A DNA stretch of 64,000 nt from Micrococcales bacterium KH10 (GTDB lineage: Bacteria > Actinomycetota > Actinomycetes > Actinomycetales > Cellulomonadaceae): contig FZPE01000001.1 in the NCBI GenBank assembly GCA_900188465.1, positions 1,054,001-1,118,000 of the forward strand, read 5' to 3'. The first letter of the stretch is position 1. Each line of letters starts with the position of its first letter. The notes under the pieces were generated by a model. It was not told the origin of the DNA. It worked only from the letters and a program-made list of their open reading frames with translations, and ran no database searches. Shown in pieces: positions 34,831 through 44,238 of the stretch. The position numbers and the translations under genes were made by a program.

Positions 34831-34857
34831 GTGCTCTATCCACTGAGCTACGAGCGC
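34785..34857 (-). tRNA. tRNA-Arg(CCT)
   Basis: 73-nt cloverleaf on the minus strand: acceptor GCGCTCG/CGAGCGC, anticodon stem CCGCT/AGCGG with loop CTCCTAA (anticodon CCT), T-loop GGTTCGAGTCC. CCA is not encoded. It is the attachment site of the integrative element. Confidence 0.95.
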
Positions 34858-34951
34858 AATGCATGTACTACCTTAGCGGTTCGATGACCAGATCGCGGAC
34901 AACACCCGCGCTGCCTTCAGCCATCAGCGCCCGTCATGTCACTATGGAGCG

Positions 34952-35395
34952 ATGAGCGAGACAACAGCCACATCACCTGTCCAGCCTCCGGTGACGGTTA
35001 CCCGCGAGGGTCACCGCAGTTTCACCGGGCGCTCGTCCCGCGGCGGCATCGTCGCCATCGGAGACGCCTCTTACCCCGACACTTTCACGCCGGGCGAATT
35101 GCTCAAAGTCGCACTGGCCGCTTGCGCCGGATTCAGCGCCGAGGCGGCCATTGAACGTCGATTGGGCGAGGACGCCGCCATCACGGTGACCGTCAGCGGA
35201 GACAAGGACCTCGATGCTGACCGTTACCCGCGGCTCAATGAACTCATTGAACTCGACTGGTCAGGCCTGGACGAGGCCGCCCAAGCCCGCCTAGCCACGG
35301 TGATCACCCGGGTCATCGATCAGGCCTGCACCGTTGGTCGCACCCTCAAGGCGGGCGCCGAGACCACCATCACAGTGCAAACTAGCGAGGACTAA
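34952..35395 (+). CDS. OsmC/Ohr-family peroxide-resistance protein
   Basis: The 147-residue protein belongs to the OsmC family of thiol peroxidases. Seen: the two family cysteines in LAACAGFSAEAA and DQACTVGRTLK, and a C-terminal ETTITV strand. Family members reduce organic hydroperoxides. The start ATG is six bases after CACTAT, a possible -10 for leaderless mRNA; a GGAG also lies close upstream. It stands convergent to the universal stress gene. Confidence 0.85.
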   Translation: MSETTATSPVQPPVTVTREGHRSFTGRSSRGGIVAIGDASYPDTFTPGELLKVALAACAGFSAEAAIERRLGEDAAITVTVSGDKDLDADRYPRLNELIELDWSGLDEAAQARLATVITRVIDQACTVGRTLKAGAETTITVQTSED

Positions 35396-35414
35396 TCACG
35401 GCTGTCACAGCCCT

Positions 35415-36356
35415 TCAGTGGATTTCGGTGCGCTTGTTGATCACCAGCACCGGGCAATCGGAGTGGTGCAGCACGGCCTGGCTCGTCGAACCGAGCAGCA
35501 GCCCAGCGAAACCTCCGCGCCCACGCGAACCCAGCACCAGCAGGTCCGCGGTTCGCGAGAATCGTGTCAGCAGTTCAGCGCCTGTGCCGTCCATCACGAC
35601 GAGTTCTGGATCGATGTCAGGGATCTCCATCTTTGCCTGATCCACGAGTCTTTCGATACCGCGGCGCACGTCCTCGACAACTTGATTGCGATCGATCGCC
35701 GCTGGCAACCATGCCAATAGTCCGGAGCCAGACGCGATGGGGACACCGCCGACCACGACTAGTTCCGCGCCAAGGTCCTTCGCTTCGCGCATCGCGATTC
35801 GCAATGCCACCTGCGAGGTCACTGAGCCATCGACGCCCACCACGATCTTGCGTACCGGAGGCAATTCGATCACTGGATGGTCGTCTTGTGCCGAGGATTC
35901 CGCGTTGTCGTCTCCTTCGAGCCGCGCCCAGCAGCGCGGCACCACCACGGTCGGGCAGGAGGCGTGAGCCGGAAGCGCGGAGGAGACAGTGCCGAGTAGC
36001 CGCTCGGGAATCCCGGAGCCGCCCTTGGTACCGACCACGACCAAATCGGACTCTTTACTGATCTCGATCAAGGCCGCTGCGGCATCTCCTGGCACCACCA
36101 TGGTCGAAGCATTCACACCGGCCGATGTCGCTGCTTGTTTCGCCTCTTCGGCGACCTGACGGGCGCCCTCTGCGATAGCCGCGTCATCCAAGGCCGCATA
36201 CCCGCCATCGAGCGATGCGACGGTGAACGAGGGTAACGAGTACGAGCACAGCGCTACCAGGTTTGCTTGTTTGCGTTGGGCTTGTCTGATCGCCCACGCT
36301 AATGCGATACGGCTCGCTGTTGAGCCATCAACCCCTACAACGATCTGTTTTGCCAT
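35415..36356 (-). CDS. Universal stress protein with two Usp domains
   Basis: The 313-residue protein has two tandem Usp domains. Seen: VVGVDGSTASRIALAWA at the start and VVGVDGSVTSQVALRIA in the second half; the ATP-binding signature G-2x-G-9x-G(S/T) appears as GTKGGSGIPERLLGTVSS and GSRGRGGFAGLLLGSTS. Such proteins bind ATP and act in stress adaptation. The ATG at 36356 with AAGGA eight bases upstream is preferred over one three codons earlier. Confidence 0.92.
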   Translation of the reverse strand: MAKQIVVGVDGSTASRIALAWAIRQAQRKQANLVALCSYSLPSFTVASLDGGYAALDDAAIAEGARQVAEEAKQAATSAGVNASTMVVPGDAAAALIEISKESDLVVVGTKGGSGIPERLLGTVSSALPAHASCPTVVVPRCWARLEGDDNAESSAQDDHPVIELPPVRKIVVGVDGSVTSQVALRIAMREAKDLGAELVVVGGVPIASGSGLLAWLPAAIDRNQVVEDVRRGIERLVDQAKMEIPDIDPELVVMDGTGAELLTRFSRTADLLVLGSRGRGGFAGLLLGSTSQAVLHHSDCPVLVINKRTEIH

Positions 36357-36553
36357 GGTCGCCATCCTTCACATCGAAGTCACGTGGCGAGGATCGTTCC
36401 GGACCAGGGTCCGAAGGAGTATCAATGACAGGTCCGAGACTGTCCTCTACCTTCACTTTACCCGGCAAAGGCGAACAGCACACCTGTTCAGGAAGATTAT
36501 TTTCCCAGGTCAACCAGGCAAAACGGACGGAGCGAGCAACTCGCTGCGGCTCA

Positions 36554-37453
36554 TCAGCCTCCGACGCGGATGTATACCGGGTTCGATTGGTACATCGCTC
36601 GGATCTGTATGGATTTCCCGGGACGAGGGGCATCGATGATCTGGCCGTTGCCGAGGTAAATCGCAACATGCCCAGGGCTCCAGACGATGTCGCCGGGCAG
36701 CGCCTTGGACGCCGAGACGACCTTGCCCATGTGGCGCTGTCCCGAGGAGGTGCGCGGCAGCTCGATCCCAAGCTTGGCGTAAACATACGAGGTGAAGCCT
36801 GAGCAGTCGAAGCCAGAAGGCGATGAGCCGCCCGCGACGTACGGCACGCCGAGGTAGCGCTTCGCGATCGCGACAACAGCGGCACCGCGTTCTTCAGGGT
36901 CACTCAGGTCAACGGCATCGCTGGCGGATTTCTTCGCGGACGATTTCTTATCGGACTTGGTGGACTTCTTCTTACTGTCCTTATCCGATTCCTTCTCGTC
37001 GTCGCCCAAACCGAGACGTGAGGAGTTTTCCTCATCCTGTTGAACTGTCGGACTGGTGCGTTGCGCCGAACGTGATGGCTGCACGGTCCGCGACACGGTC
37101 GCAGTGGCAGCCGACGATGCAGGTGTGGCGGGCTCTTCGTCCGCCTTCGGCGGCTTGACCTTGAGCGTCGTGGCGTCATCGGACCAGACGACCGAGTCGG
37201 AGACGACAACTGCGGGTGCGATTGTGACAGGATTGCCGGCCTCAGCGTTGACGGCCTTGTTGTCAGCGGGTGACTCCGCGATGGCTCCGGTCGGAGCGAA
37301 CACTGATCCAACGATGAGAGATGACGATGCCACCACCAATGCTGAGCCGCGCCCGACCATACCGGCCTTTTGACTGGCAGCACGAGCAGCAAGCGTCAAC
37401 GGTGTCACAGGTCGACGGGCTGCACAGTGGCGCCCTCGTTTTACGTCGGTCAC
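36554..37453 (-). CDS. NlpC/P60 cell-wall endopeptidase
   Basis: The 299-residue secreted hydrolase cleaves peptide bonds in peptidoglycan. Seen: an N-terminal basic region and membrane/signal segment (about residues 30-60), a long Pro/Ser/Lys-rich linker, and a C-terminal NlpC/P60 domain with catalytic Cys in FDCSGFTSYVY and His in SPGHVAIYLG. The GTG at 37453 has AGGAGA six bases upstream and is chosen over a longer frame because that frame would overlap the riboswitch. Expression is expected to fall or rise with c-di-AMP through the element upstream. Confidence 0.92.
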   Translation of the reverse strand: MTDVKRGRHCAARRPVTPLTLAARAASQKAGMVGRGSALVVASSSLIVGSVFAPTGAIAESPADNKAVNAEAGNPVTIAPAVVVSDSVVWSDDATTLKVKPPKADEEPATPASSAATATVSRTVQPSRSAQRTSPTVQQDEENSSRLGLGDDEKESDKDSKKKSTKSDKKSSAKKSASDAVDLSDPEERGAAVVAIAKRYLGVPYVAGGSSPSGFDCSGFTSYVYAKLGIELPRTSSGQRHMGKVVSASKALPGDIVWSPGHVAIYLGNGQIIDAPRPGKSIQIRAMYQSNPVYIRVGG

Positions 37454-37469
37454 AAGTAGTCTCCTGAGC

Positions 37470-37640
37470 CGCCGAGGTGAGCTGTCGGGTTCGAGCGGAG
37501 TTGCTCGGTCTCCGGATGGTCTCCCATCCAAAGACTTCACCCCAAGGACGTGACATCAGCCGCGCCCGAATGTGGTTCCCCCGTCCCAGCCGCGGGTGTA
37601 TTTGTGCGATATATGCGACGGCTGGGTTTGGCGATTCGCA
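37470..37640 (-). promoter_or_regulatory. ydaO/c-di-AMP riboswitch
   Basis: The minus-strand leader contains the conserved ydaO blocks in order: GACGGGGGAACCACA, CTTGGGGTGAAGTC, and CGAACCCGACAGCTCACCTC, ending 16 bases before the GTG of the NlpC/P60 gene. This class binds c-di-AMP and often controls cell-wall hydrolases in Actinobacteria. The 5' border is approximate. Confidence 0.9.
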
Positions 37641-37749
37641 CATATCGGCTGCGCCTGAATGACTAGCACGCAACTTGTCCAGAGTAACGCACCATCGTGC
37701 TGAATGTCACGTTCTGGTTACGACTAATTCGTGCCGAATTTTCCTGCTG

Positions 37750-38451
37750 TTACTCAGCTACGAAGATGTGGCGCACAAGTTCGCTGGCCAGGTCCACCAC
37801 AGAGTCCGCCTCGGGTGCCCCGATGGCGTATCGATCGCGCTCTTTTGTCACCTCAACCTGCTTGCCTGGCGCAATGCCCGCCTGCTGAAACTGGAAAAGC
37901 AGTTCGACATCGGGTTGCAGCGGCTCGCCGATACGTTTGACTGTGTGCATCACGGTTTCCCCCGCAGGCACTGATGACATGACCTCGTGCAGCGGCGCGG
38001 CCCCATCGCGGAACCTCTCGACAGTGCGCTCTTCTCCCAGATCGCTCAGACCAGGAATGGGGTTGCCGTATGGGTCAAAATGCGGGTGTTCGAGAAGGTC
38101 GACCAACCGCTTTTCGACCTGCTCACTCATCACGTGTTCCCACCGGCAGGCCTCTTCGTGCACATGCGGCCAGTCGAGTCCGATCACATCGGTCAGAAGC
38201 CGCTCGGCAAGGCGATGCTTGCGCATCACGCTCGTCGCTTTGAGCAGCCCATCCTCGGTCAACTCAAGGTGGCGATCATCGCTAACGATCACAAGACCGT
38301 CACGCTCCATACGAGCAACGGTTTGGGACACTGTCGGACCTGAGTGGCCCAGCCGTTCTGCGATACGCGCACGTAGTGGGACTATGCCCTCTTCCGTGAG
38401 TTCATAAATCGTCTTGAGGTACATCTCAGTGGTGTCGATGAGGTCGCTCAT
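37750..38451 (-). CDS. DtxR/IdeR-type metal-dependent repressor
   Basis: The 233-residue regulator has an N-terminal winged helix (DTTEMYLKTIYELTEEG, HSGPTVSQTVARMERDGL), a metal-binding dimer domain with HRLAERLL, WPHVHEEACRWEH and HPHFDPYGNPIP, and a C-terminal SH3-like domain. It is expected to bind Fe(II) or Mn(II) and repress iron uptake genes. The ATG at 38451 with GGAGG five bases upstream is chosen. It is divergent from serC. Confidence 0.9.
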   Translation of the reverse strand: MSDLIDTTEMYLKTIYELTEEGIVPLRARIAERLGHSGPTVSQTVARMERDGLVIVSDDRHLELTEDGLLKATSVMRKHRLAERLLTDVIGLDWPHVHEEACRWEHVMSEQVEKRLVDLLEHPHFDPYGNPIPGLSDLGEERTVERFRDGAAPLHEVMSSVPAGETVMHTVKRIGEPLQPDVELLFQFQQAGIAPGKQVEVTKERDRYAIGAPEADSVVDLASELVRHIFVAE

Positions 38452-38597
38452 CACTGCCTCCTAGACCTGGCGAAACACTCCGCAATAACCCTATCGTGTC
38501 ACCGGGCCAGATTTCGTATCAGCAATCTGACATTACTGCCGGTCTGGTCACGCCTTTGGTCCCACGCGTACATCGCGACCAACGTAAACTTAACCGC

Positions 38598-39725
38598 GTG
38601 ACTACCGAACTGATCATCCCGGCAACGCTTCTTCCTCGTGACGGCAGATTTGGCGCAGGACCGTCCAAGGTCCGCGAAGCCCAGGTCGAAGCGTTGTCCC
38701 GTGCTGGTCGTACGCTGCTGGGCACGTCACATCGCAAGCCTCCGGTCAAGGCGCTTGTGGAACGCATCCGCACCGGGATCGCGGATCTTTTCGCCATTCC
38801 CGACGGCTATGAAGTGATTCTGGGCAACGGTGGCTCCACCGCCTTTTGGGATGCGGCGACAGTGAGCCTGGTACGTGAACGGGCTGCCCACGGTGTCTTC
38901 GGTGAGTTCGGCTCGAAGTTCGCCGCCGCGACGGCAGCCGCCCCATTCCTCGCGGACTCACTCGTCACCGCTGCGGAACCGGGTGGTGTGGCACTGCCGG
39001 AGGCATCGGCATTGGCCGACGTCTACGCCTGGCCGCACAACGAGACGTCCACGGGAGCCGCCGCTCCGGTACATCGAATCGACGATCGTCCCTCACTCGT
39101 CGTCATTGACGGCACCTCCGCAGCTGGCGGGCTCGATGTCGATATCTCACAGTGCGATGTGTACTACTTCGCACCGCAAAAGGCGTTCGCTTCCGACGGC
39201 GGGCTTTGGATCGCCATCGTCTCGCCGGCAGCGATTGAACGTATCGAGCAGATCGCTGCATCGGGTCGGTGGATCCCGCCATTCCTGTCGCTTGCGACAG
39301 CCTTAGAGAACTCTCGTGCCCATCAGACACTGAACACACCCGCAATCGCCACGCTGATCATGCTCGTTGAGCAGATCGATTGGATCAATGACAACGGTGG
39401 ACTTCCCTGGGCGACCGAACGCACGGGGCAATCTGCAGCCCATGTTTACAACTGGGCCCTCCAACAGCCCTTCACCACACCATTCGTGGCCAACCCGCAG
39501 TGGCGTTCCAACGTCGTCGCCACCATCGATTTCGCCGAGGGGGTCGATGCGGCCGCCATTTCACGAGTGCTGCGGGCCAATGGAATCGTTGATGTCGATC
39601 CGTACCGCAAACTCGGTCGCAATCAATTACGAGTAGCCATGTTCCCCGCAGTCGATCCATCTGATGTCGCCCTGCTGACACAGTCAATCGACTTCGTCGT
39701 CGAACGGTTAGCTCAAACGTCCTGA
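38598..39725 (+). CDS. serC: Phosphoserine aminotransferase
   Basis: The 375-residue PLP enzyme converts 3-phosphohydroxypyruvate and glutamate to phosphoserine in serine synthesis. Seen: an N-terminal FGAGPSKVR substrate-binding segment, GNGGSTAFWDAA, and DVYYFAPQKAFASDGG with the PLP-binding Lys in APQKAF. The GTG at 38598 gives the usual N terminus; TAAACT at 38585-38590 lies seven bases before it, so the mRNA may be leaderless. Its last 18 bases overlap the convergent MFS gene. Confidence 0.93.
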   Translation: MTTELIIPATLLPRDGRFGAGPSKVREAQVEALSRAGRTLLGTSHRKPPVKALVERIRTGIADLFAIPDGYEVILGNGGSTAFWDAATVSLVRERAAHGVFGEFGSKFAAATAAAPFLADSLVTAAEPGGVALPEASALADVYAWPHNETSTGAAAPVHRIDDRPSLVVIDGTSAAGGLDVDISQCDVYYFAPQKAFASDGGLWIAIVSPAAIERIEQIAASGRWIPPFLSLATALENSRAHQTLNTPAIATLIMLVEQIDWINDNGGLPWATERTGQSAAHVYNWALQQPFTTPFVANPQWRSNVVATIDFAEGVDAAAISRVLRANGIVDVDPYRKLGRNQLRVAMFPAVDPSDVALLTQSIDFVVERLAQTS

Positions 39726-40991
39726 GACGGTGGCAACCTGTAATTGCGGGTACGTGACCTGGAGGAACGGCCGCATCTTCCGTGTCAGCACGATCCGGTA
39801 GTGCCACCGGCGCTGCGTCCAGATCAAAGCGATAATCGCAGCAACGCCCGTGGCAATGGCTCCGATCCAAATCGACCAGCGCGCACCCCAGTGCTCCCCG
39901 ATCCAACCAACCACGGGCGAACCCAGCGGCGTTGCCCCCAACAGCACCATCAAGTACAGCGACATCACTCGACCTCGCATTTGCGGTGCGGTTGTGGTCT
40001 GAATAGCCCCGTTCGCGCTCGTGAGCATCGTCAATGAGAAGAAACCGACGGGGATACACATCAACGCGTAGGTCAGATAGGTCGGCATCGCCGCCATGAC
40101 ACCCATCGACACTGCAAAGCCAAAGGCAGCACCGACCACCAGACGCACTCGGGGCTGTTTGCGACGCGCTGCCAGCAAAGCGCCGGACAACGAGCCGATG
40201 GCCAAGATGGATCCCAGCACACCGTATTCACCCGCGCCCTTGGCGAAGGTCTCGGTGGCCATCATCGCTGACGTCAATTGGAAGTTCAGCCCGAGCATCG
40301 ACGCGACAAAGACCACAGCCATGATGACCACGATGTCCCCACGTGCCCGGATGTATCTGACAGCTTGGCGAATCTGACCCTTCTCCCGCGAAGCTCGCGG
40401 CAGGACGGTCAGTTCCGCGGTTCTCATCTTCCATAGCGCAACGATGGTTGCGGCGAACGAGACCGCATTGATGATGAACACCCATCCGGGGCCGACTGCG
40501 GCGATCAGCAATCCCGCGACGCCAGGACCGATGAGCCGCGCGGCGTTGAATGAGGCGGCGTTCAGACTCACCGCGTTGGCAAGGCGCTCGGCTGGTACGA
40601 GTTCCGCGACCACCGTCTGTCGTGCCGGCCCGTCGAAGGCCGATGCCACACCCAGTGAAAGCGCAAGGATATAGACCTGCCACAGTTGCGCATGCCCCGT
40701 CAATACGAGCATTCCCAGGACGAGCGCGGACAAACCCATACTGGCTTGTGTGATGATCACCAGCTTGCGCCGATTCATGCGGTCGGCGAGCAGTCCAGCC
40801 ATGGGCGACAACACTAGTGCGGGCAAGAACTGTAATGCGGTCACGATGCCGACCGCGGTTCCGGAGTTACTAGTGAGTATGGTCAGGACGAGCCAGTCCT
40901 GAGCGACTCGTTGCATCCAGGTGCCGACGTTTCCCACTAGTGCGGCAGCGAACCAGATTCGATAGTTGTAGTGTCGTAATGCTGCAAACAT
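39708..40991 (-). CDS. MFS transporter (EntS/MFS_3-like exporter)
   Basis: The 427-residue protein has about 12 membrane helices. Seen: the motif-A-like GLLADRMNRRKLVI between helices 2 and 3 and SAFDGPARQTVVAELVP after helix 4, both typical of the EntS-like MFS_3 group. Family members export siderophores or drugs; the substrate is unknown here. It is convergent with serC. Confidence 0.85.
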   Translation of the reverse strand: MFAALRHYNYRIWFAAALVGNVGTWMQRVAQDWLVLTILTSNSGTAVGIVTALQFLPALVLSPMAGLLADRMNRRKLVIITQASMGLSALVLGMLVLTGHAQLWQVYILALSLGVASAFDGPARQTVVAELVPAERLANAVSLNAASFNAARLIGPGVAGLLIAAVGPGWVFIINAVSFAATIVALWKMRTAELTVLPRASREKGQIRQAVRYIRARGDIVVIMAVVFVASMLGLNFQLTSAMMATETFAKGAGEYGVLGSILAIGSLSGALLAARRKQPRVRLVVGAAFGFAVSMGVMAAMPTYLTYALMCIPVGFFSLTMLTSANGAIQTTTAPQMRGRVMSLYLMVLLGATPLGSPVVGWIGEHWGARWSIWIGAIATGVAAIIALIWTQRRWHYRIVLTRKMRPFLQVTYPQLQVATVSGRLS

Positions 40992-41142
40992 CTCATTCTT
41001 TCAGACCCTCAGACCTTATTCATCCTACGTCTGAACTGCATTTGTTTTTGGACCTCTATGCCTCACGCGTAGCGACAGACTGCAACGACCCTGCGGCAAT
41101 AATCTGACCACCGTCAGCACGGTTAACCATTAGGCTTGAGCC

Positions 41143-41403
41143 GTGAGCCACAACTCCTCTTCCGCTCCGGCACCGCTGGAGGTCAATATCAGCCGCGTGT
41201 TCATCGTCGGCACCTCCCTGTGGACTATCGCACTCATTGCGGTGCTGATCTGGGATTGGACGAGCGATACGACGCTGACAGGGTGGATCACCGTGTGCGG
41301 ATTCGGCATCGGTTTGGGGCTTGCCGGTCTGGTCTGGACCAGGTTCACCCGTCGCCCCGGCGCCCGCCAACCTGCCCTAGAAGCGGCGGATGCCGCACCC
41401 TAA
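41143..41403 (+). CDS. DUF2530 small membrane protein
   Basis: The 86-residue protein has two membrane helices (about 20-38 and 48-64) with LEVNISRVFIVGTSLWTIAL at the start and GLVWTRFTRRP at the end, a pattern typical of DUF2530 in Actinobacteria. The GTG lies six bases after TAGGCT (41131-41136), suggesting leaderless translation. Function unknown. Confidence 0.75.
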   Translation: MSHNSSSAPAPLEVNISRVFIVGTSLWTIALIAVLIWDWTSDTTLTGWITVCGFGIGLGLAGLVWTRFTRRPGARQPALEAADAAP

Positions 41404-41446
41404 CCGCTAAGCGGCGTCCCAGTTCGCCGCGATCTTGCCGCTAACC

Positions 41447-41486
41447 AAGAACTCCGGCCCCCATGATCTGGGAACCGGAGTTCTTT
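41447..41486. terminator. Bidirectional terminator
   Basis: Perfect 11-bp stem aagaactccgg / ccggagttctt (41447-41457, 41475-41485) then TTC. Lies between the convergent DUF2530 and TetR-like genes. Confidence 0.85.
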
Positions 41487-41514
41487 CACTTGCTATTCGC
41501 ACTTGCCTGCGGCA

Positions 41515-42357
41515 CTACTTGGCCTCGAAATAGGCATCAATGACACCGAGGTAGGCGATCGCTGCAGGCAGCCACTGCCGTTCCTTACCGTCGGCACCCA
41601 CGAACGGCACGGTTTGACCCGCGAGATTCTCAAGCGTCGGCGTCGCGGTATCTGCATCTTGGTTAGCTGCCTTCGCCAAAATCAATCGAGCAGCGAACCC
41701 CTCGACAACGCTTGCGCCTGCGATGACGAAGTGCTCGTATTGCACCTGCGGGTTACGCGGCTTGAGCCCAAAGGCGTTCTCAAAAATAGCCTGGTAGCGT
41801 TCGGCCAGCTGTGCGATGACTGTAGAGCGTTCGGTCTGGACGTGAGTGTCAGCGATACGCAGACCATCAGGAAGATCCGTCAGCATCGGCGACGAGATCA
41901 TCATCTGTGCGTAGGTCTGCCATTCCGACGGGGCTGCGATTGTCGCCTGGTAGGAAGCGACACCGGTACGCACGGCTTCTTCTAGCAAAGCGCGACGACC
42001 CTGGGACGTATTAGCGTCCCCTTCGAATTTCTCGATCAGCTTGTCAGCACCAGCGAAAACTTCGGTCTTGGCCACCTGGTCCGGGAATAGACTCCCACCC
42101 GCACCGCCCGAGGCACCGCCAAGTGTCTCAAAAAGATCGACAAGGTAATCCGCTTTAGTTTGCCAAATGCGAAATACAGATGATCTGGGAACCGCAGCGT
42201 TTCGGATCAGGTCATCAAAGTGTGAATCATTCAGATCAAGTGTCAAGCCAGCATTCCACACGCTCTGGCGACCAGCATCGATCATCAGCGACCTGACCTC
42301 AGCAGCCGACATCCTACGGCGTCGCGCCACTACGTTTCCTCGTGCATTACCCGGCAT
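41515..42357 (-). CDS. TetR-like transcriptional regulator
   Basis: The 280-residue protein begins with a basic segment and a TetR-type HTH (LDLNDSHFDDLIRNAAVPRSSVFRIWQTKADYLVDLFETLG in outline; key parts AAVPRSSVFRIWQTKADYLVD). The rest is a helical ligand-binding domain. It is longer than most TetR members. The effector and targets are unknown. Two nearby Met codons are possible starts. Confidence 0.75.
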   Translation of the reverse strand: MPGNARGNVVARRRRMSAAEVRSLMIDAGRQSVWNAGLTLDLNDSHFDDLIRNAAVPRSSVFRIWQTKADYLVDLFETLGGASGGAGGSLFPDQVAKTEVFAGADKLIEKFEGDANTSQGRRALLEEAVRTGVASYQATIAAPSEWQTYAQMMISSPMLTDLPDGLRIADTHVQTERSTVIAQLAERYQAIFENAFGLKPRNPQVQYEHFVIAGASVVEGFAARLILAKAANQDADTATPTLENLAGQTVPFVGADGKERQWLPAAIAYLGVIDAYFEAK

Positions 42358-42843
42358 TCGGCTTCCCTCACTTCCAAGCTGGCGGATCCGACGTCAACTG
42401 TCGAAACCATCTTTCATGAGTCATGTTATCTAGGCATCCTGAATATCAGCCGAATGTCGAAAGATATTCATGAACGTCCATCGACTTCGGCTACTTAGCG
42501 CATAGAACACGGGGTTTCCAACGCTATGGTGCACCTGTGTCCAGAGGCGGCCCCGCCGAATCACACTTTTTATTATGGCACCCGATAAGCTACTCCGCAT
42601 GTCGGGCGATTTTTCCGTCTTTAATTTACCCACGCCTGCAGGTCAACGAGGTATCTGGAGAATCGGCATCGCTCTCAAACTTGAGAATTAGCGTAATTAA
42701 CGTGCTCTTTCTTGCACCGTGCGACACGCCGACCTCAACTCCGCCCTGGGTCACGCAGTCGATGTGGAGTGCCTTCGGAGCACCCCCATGAACGAATCTA
42801 CGCGCGAACAACTGTTATCGCATCCGATGCAAGGTACTGACGA
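42358..42843. other. Intergenic region, no gene recognised
   Basis: 486 bases, more AT-rich than neighbours, with scattered short frames but no family pattern. It contains the upstream region of the TetR-like gene. No repeat or RNA was recognised. Confidence 0.5.
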
Positions 42844-43644
42844 TCAGTCTTCCTGCTCCACTGCAACTTCATTGGCGACGGTCGTCGACTCAACCTCAAT
42901 CGTCAGATCATCGATCACAGGACGGTCAGCCGGCCAACTCGAAGGACGCTGTGGCGCATCGGTTTCTGAGTGCGCACCACAACCGTGATCAAAAGAGACG
43001 ACCCGGCCGTCGTCAGGGGCCCATTGGTTCGCGCACACGCCGAAGACCTGCCCCAATGCGCCCTGGAGAGGGACCAGGAAACCACATTCACCGCAGGGAG
43101 CTGACGAGAGTACCGCAATCGGGGTAGCAGCACCGCGGTCACTGTCGTACCAGCGCTGGGCAGCCTCGTCCCGTCCGGTCTTGGAGAGAATCCGCGCCCG
43201 TTCCAACGCAAGTTCTTCAATCGCCACCGCATCGATTTCCTCGTCACCCGTGGCGGTGAATCCAGGCTCGAGACGAGGATCGTCCGCCTTGAACGGCAAC
43301 ACGTCCCCCGGGCCGATGTCCCCCGGTCGCAATCGATCGGCCCACGGCAACCACCCCGGCGCGAGCAAGGCTTGTTCACCTGGCAGTAGCACAACCTCGC
43401 ATACGGTCGCGGTGCGCGCACGAGGTGCCCGTGCCACGACGACAGCCCATCGCCAGCCGCCATAGCCTTTGAGTTCGCAGCCAAAGTAGTGTGTGACCAG
43501 CCGATCCTCGGAGACCACGCAACCAAGGTGCTCGCCCACATCCGATTCGCGATCTGCCGCTTCAATTGCGGCAGCCCGAGCAGCCTCCACCGCCCCTTCC
43601 AGGACGGTGTCGCGTGCGATCTTACGTTTGGCGGCAGGACTCAT
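42844..43644 (-). CDS. DUF3027 protein
   Basis: The 266-residue protein matches the actinobacterial DUF3027 pattern: HLGCVVSEDRLVTHYFGCELKGYGGWRWAV, in parts VTHYFGCEL and GYGGWRWAVV, then a WLPWADRLRPGD segment and a cysteine pair in APCGECGFLVPL. The CGEC and a later Cys/His may bind metal. It starts two bases after the cold-shock gene stop. Function unknown; the pairing with the cold-shock gene is conserved in Actinobacteria as far as I know. Confidence 0.85.
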   Translation of the reverse strand: MSPAAKRKIARDTVLEGAVEAARAAAIEAADRESDVGEHLGCVVSEDRLVTHYFGCELKGYGGWRWAVVVARAPRARTATVCEVVLLPGEQALLAPGWLPWADRLRPGDIGPGDVLPFKADDPRLEPGFTATGDEEIDAVAIEELALERARILSKTGRDEAAQRWYDSDRGAATPIAVLSSAPCGECGFLVPLQGALGQVFGVCANQWAPDDGRVVSFDHGCGAHSETDAPQRPSSWPADRPVIDDLTIEVESTTVANEVAVEQED

Positions 43645-43646
43645 AT

Positions 43647-44030
43647 CTACGCCTCGAGCTCGTCGGCGACGCGACGTAGCATCGCAGCGATCTTTTCGCC
43701 CGCAGGCCCTTCGGGATACCGTCCGCGACGCAATCGACCGCCGACCTCATCGAGTACCTTGATCAGATCTTCGACAATGACAGCCATGTCGTCAGGCGAC
43801 TTTCGAGCGGTCTTCGACAGCGCCGGCGGCGGGTCAAGTAGCGTCACGGTCAGCGCCTGCGGACCCTTACGTCCGTCAGCGACCGAAAACTCGACACGCG
43901 CCCCCTTCTTTACGGTCGTGACCCCAGTGGGAAGATTATTGGCATGCAGGAATACACGCGAGCCGTCCTCGGAGTCGATAAACCCGAAGCCACGCTCGGC
44001 GTCAAAGAACTTCACCTTGCCGGTAGGCAC
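43647..44030 (-). CDS. Cold-shock domain protein with C-terminal extension
   Basis: The 127-residue protein has an N-terminal cold-shock domain with RNP1 GFGFID and RNP2-like VFLHANNL, and a 50-residue helical C-terminal extension. It should bind single-stranded nucleic acid as an RNA chaperone. The GTG at 44030 with GAGG six bases upstream gives the usual MPTGKVKFF start. Confidence 0.9.
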   Translation of the reverse strand: MPTGKVKFFDAERGFGFIDSEDGSRVFLHANNLPTGVTTVKKGARVEFSVADGRKGPQALTVTLLDPPPALSKTARKSPDDMAVIVEDLIKVLDEVGGRLRRGRYPEGPAGEKIAAMLRRVADELEA

Positions 44031-44238
44031 CTGAAACCTCACTGAATTACTGGATGGACGATCAGCGCACGTGCAATCGGGCGCTGCAACTTCATCGAGT
44101 GACCACTCGTATCGAATCAGCCTACCTGGCTGCGACAGTGCGTAGCGACTTGTTTCTCCCAGAGCCGATTGTCGCCAGCACCTATAAACCTGCGACCGTC
44201 CCTAGCAAATATTCGGGAACCACAGGTACGCTCGGATC

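Noticed and set aside
37454-37540. Longer N terminus of the NlpC/P60 protein
   Set aside because: It would translate the riboswitch aptamer; the GTG at 37453 has a strong ribosome site.
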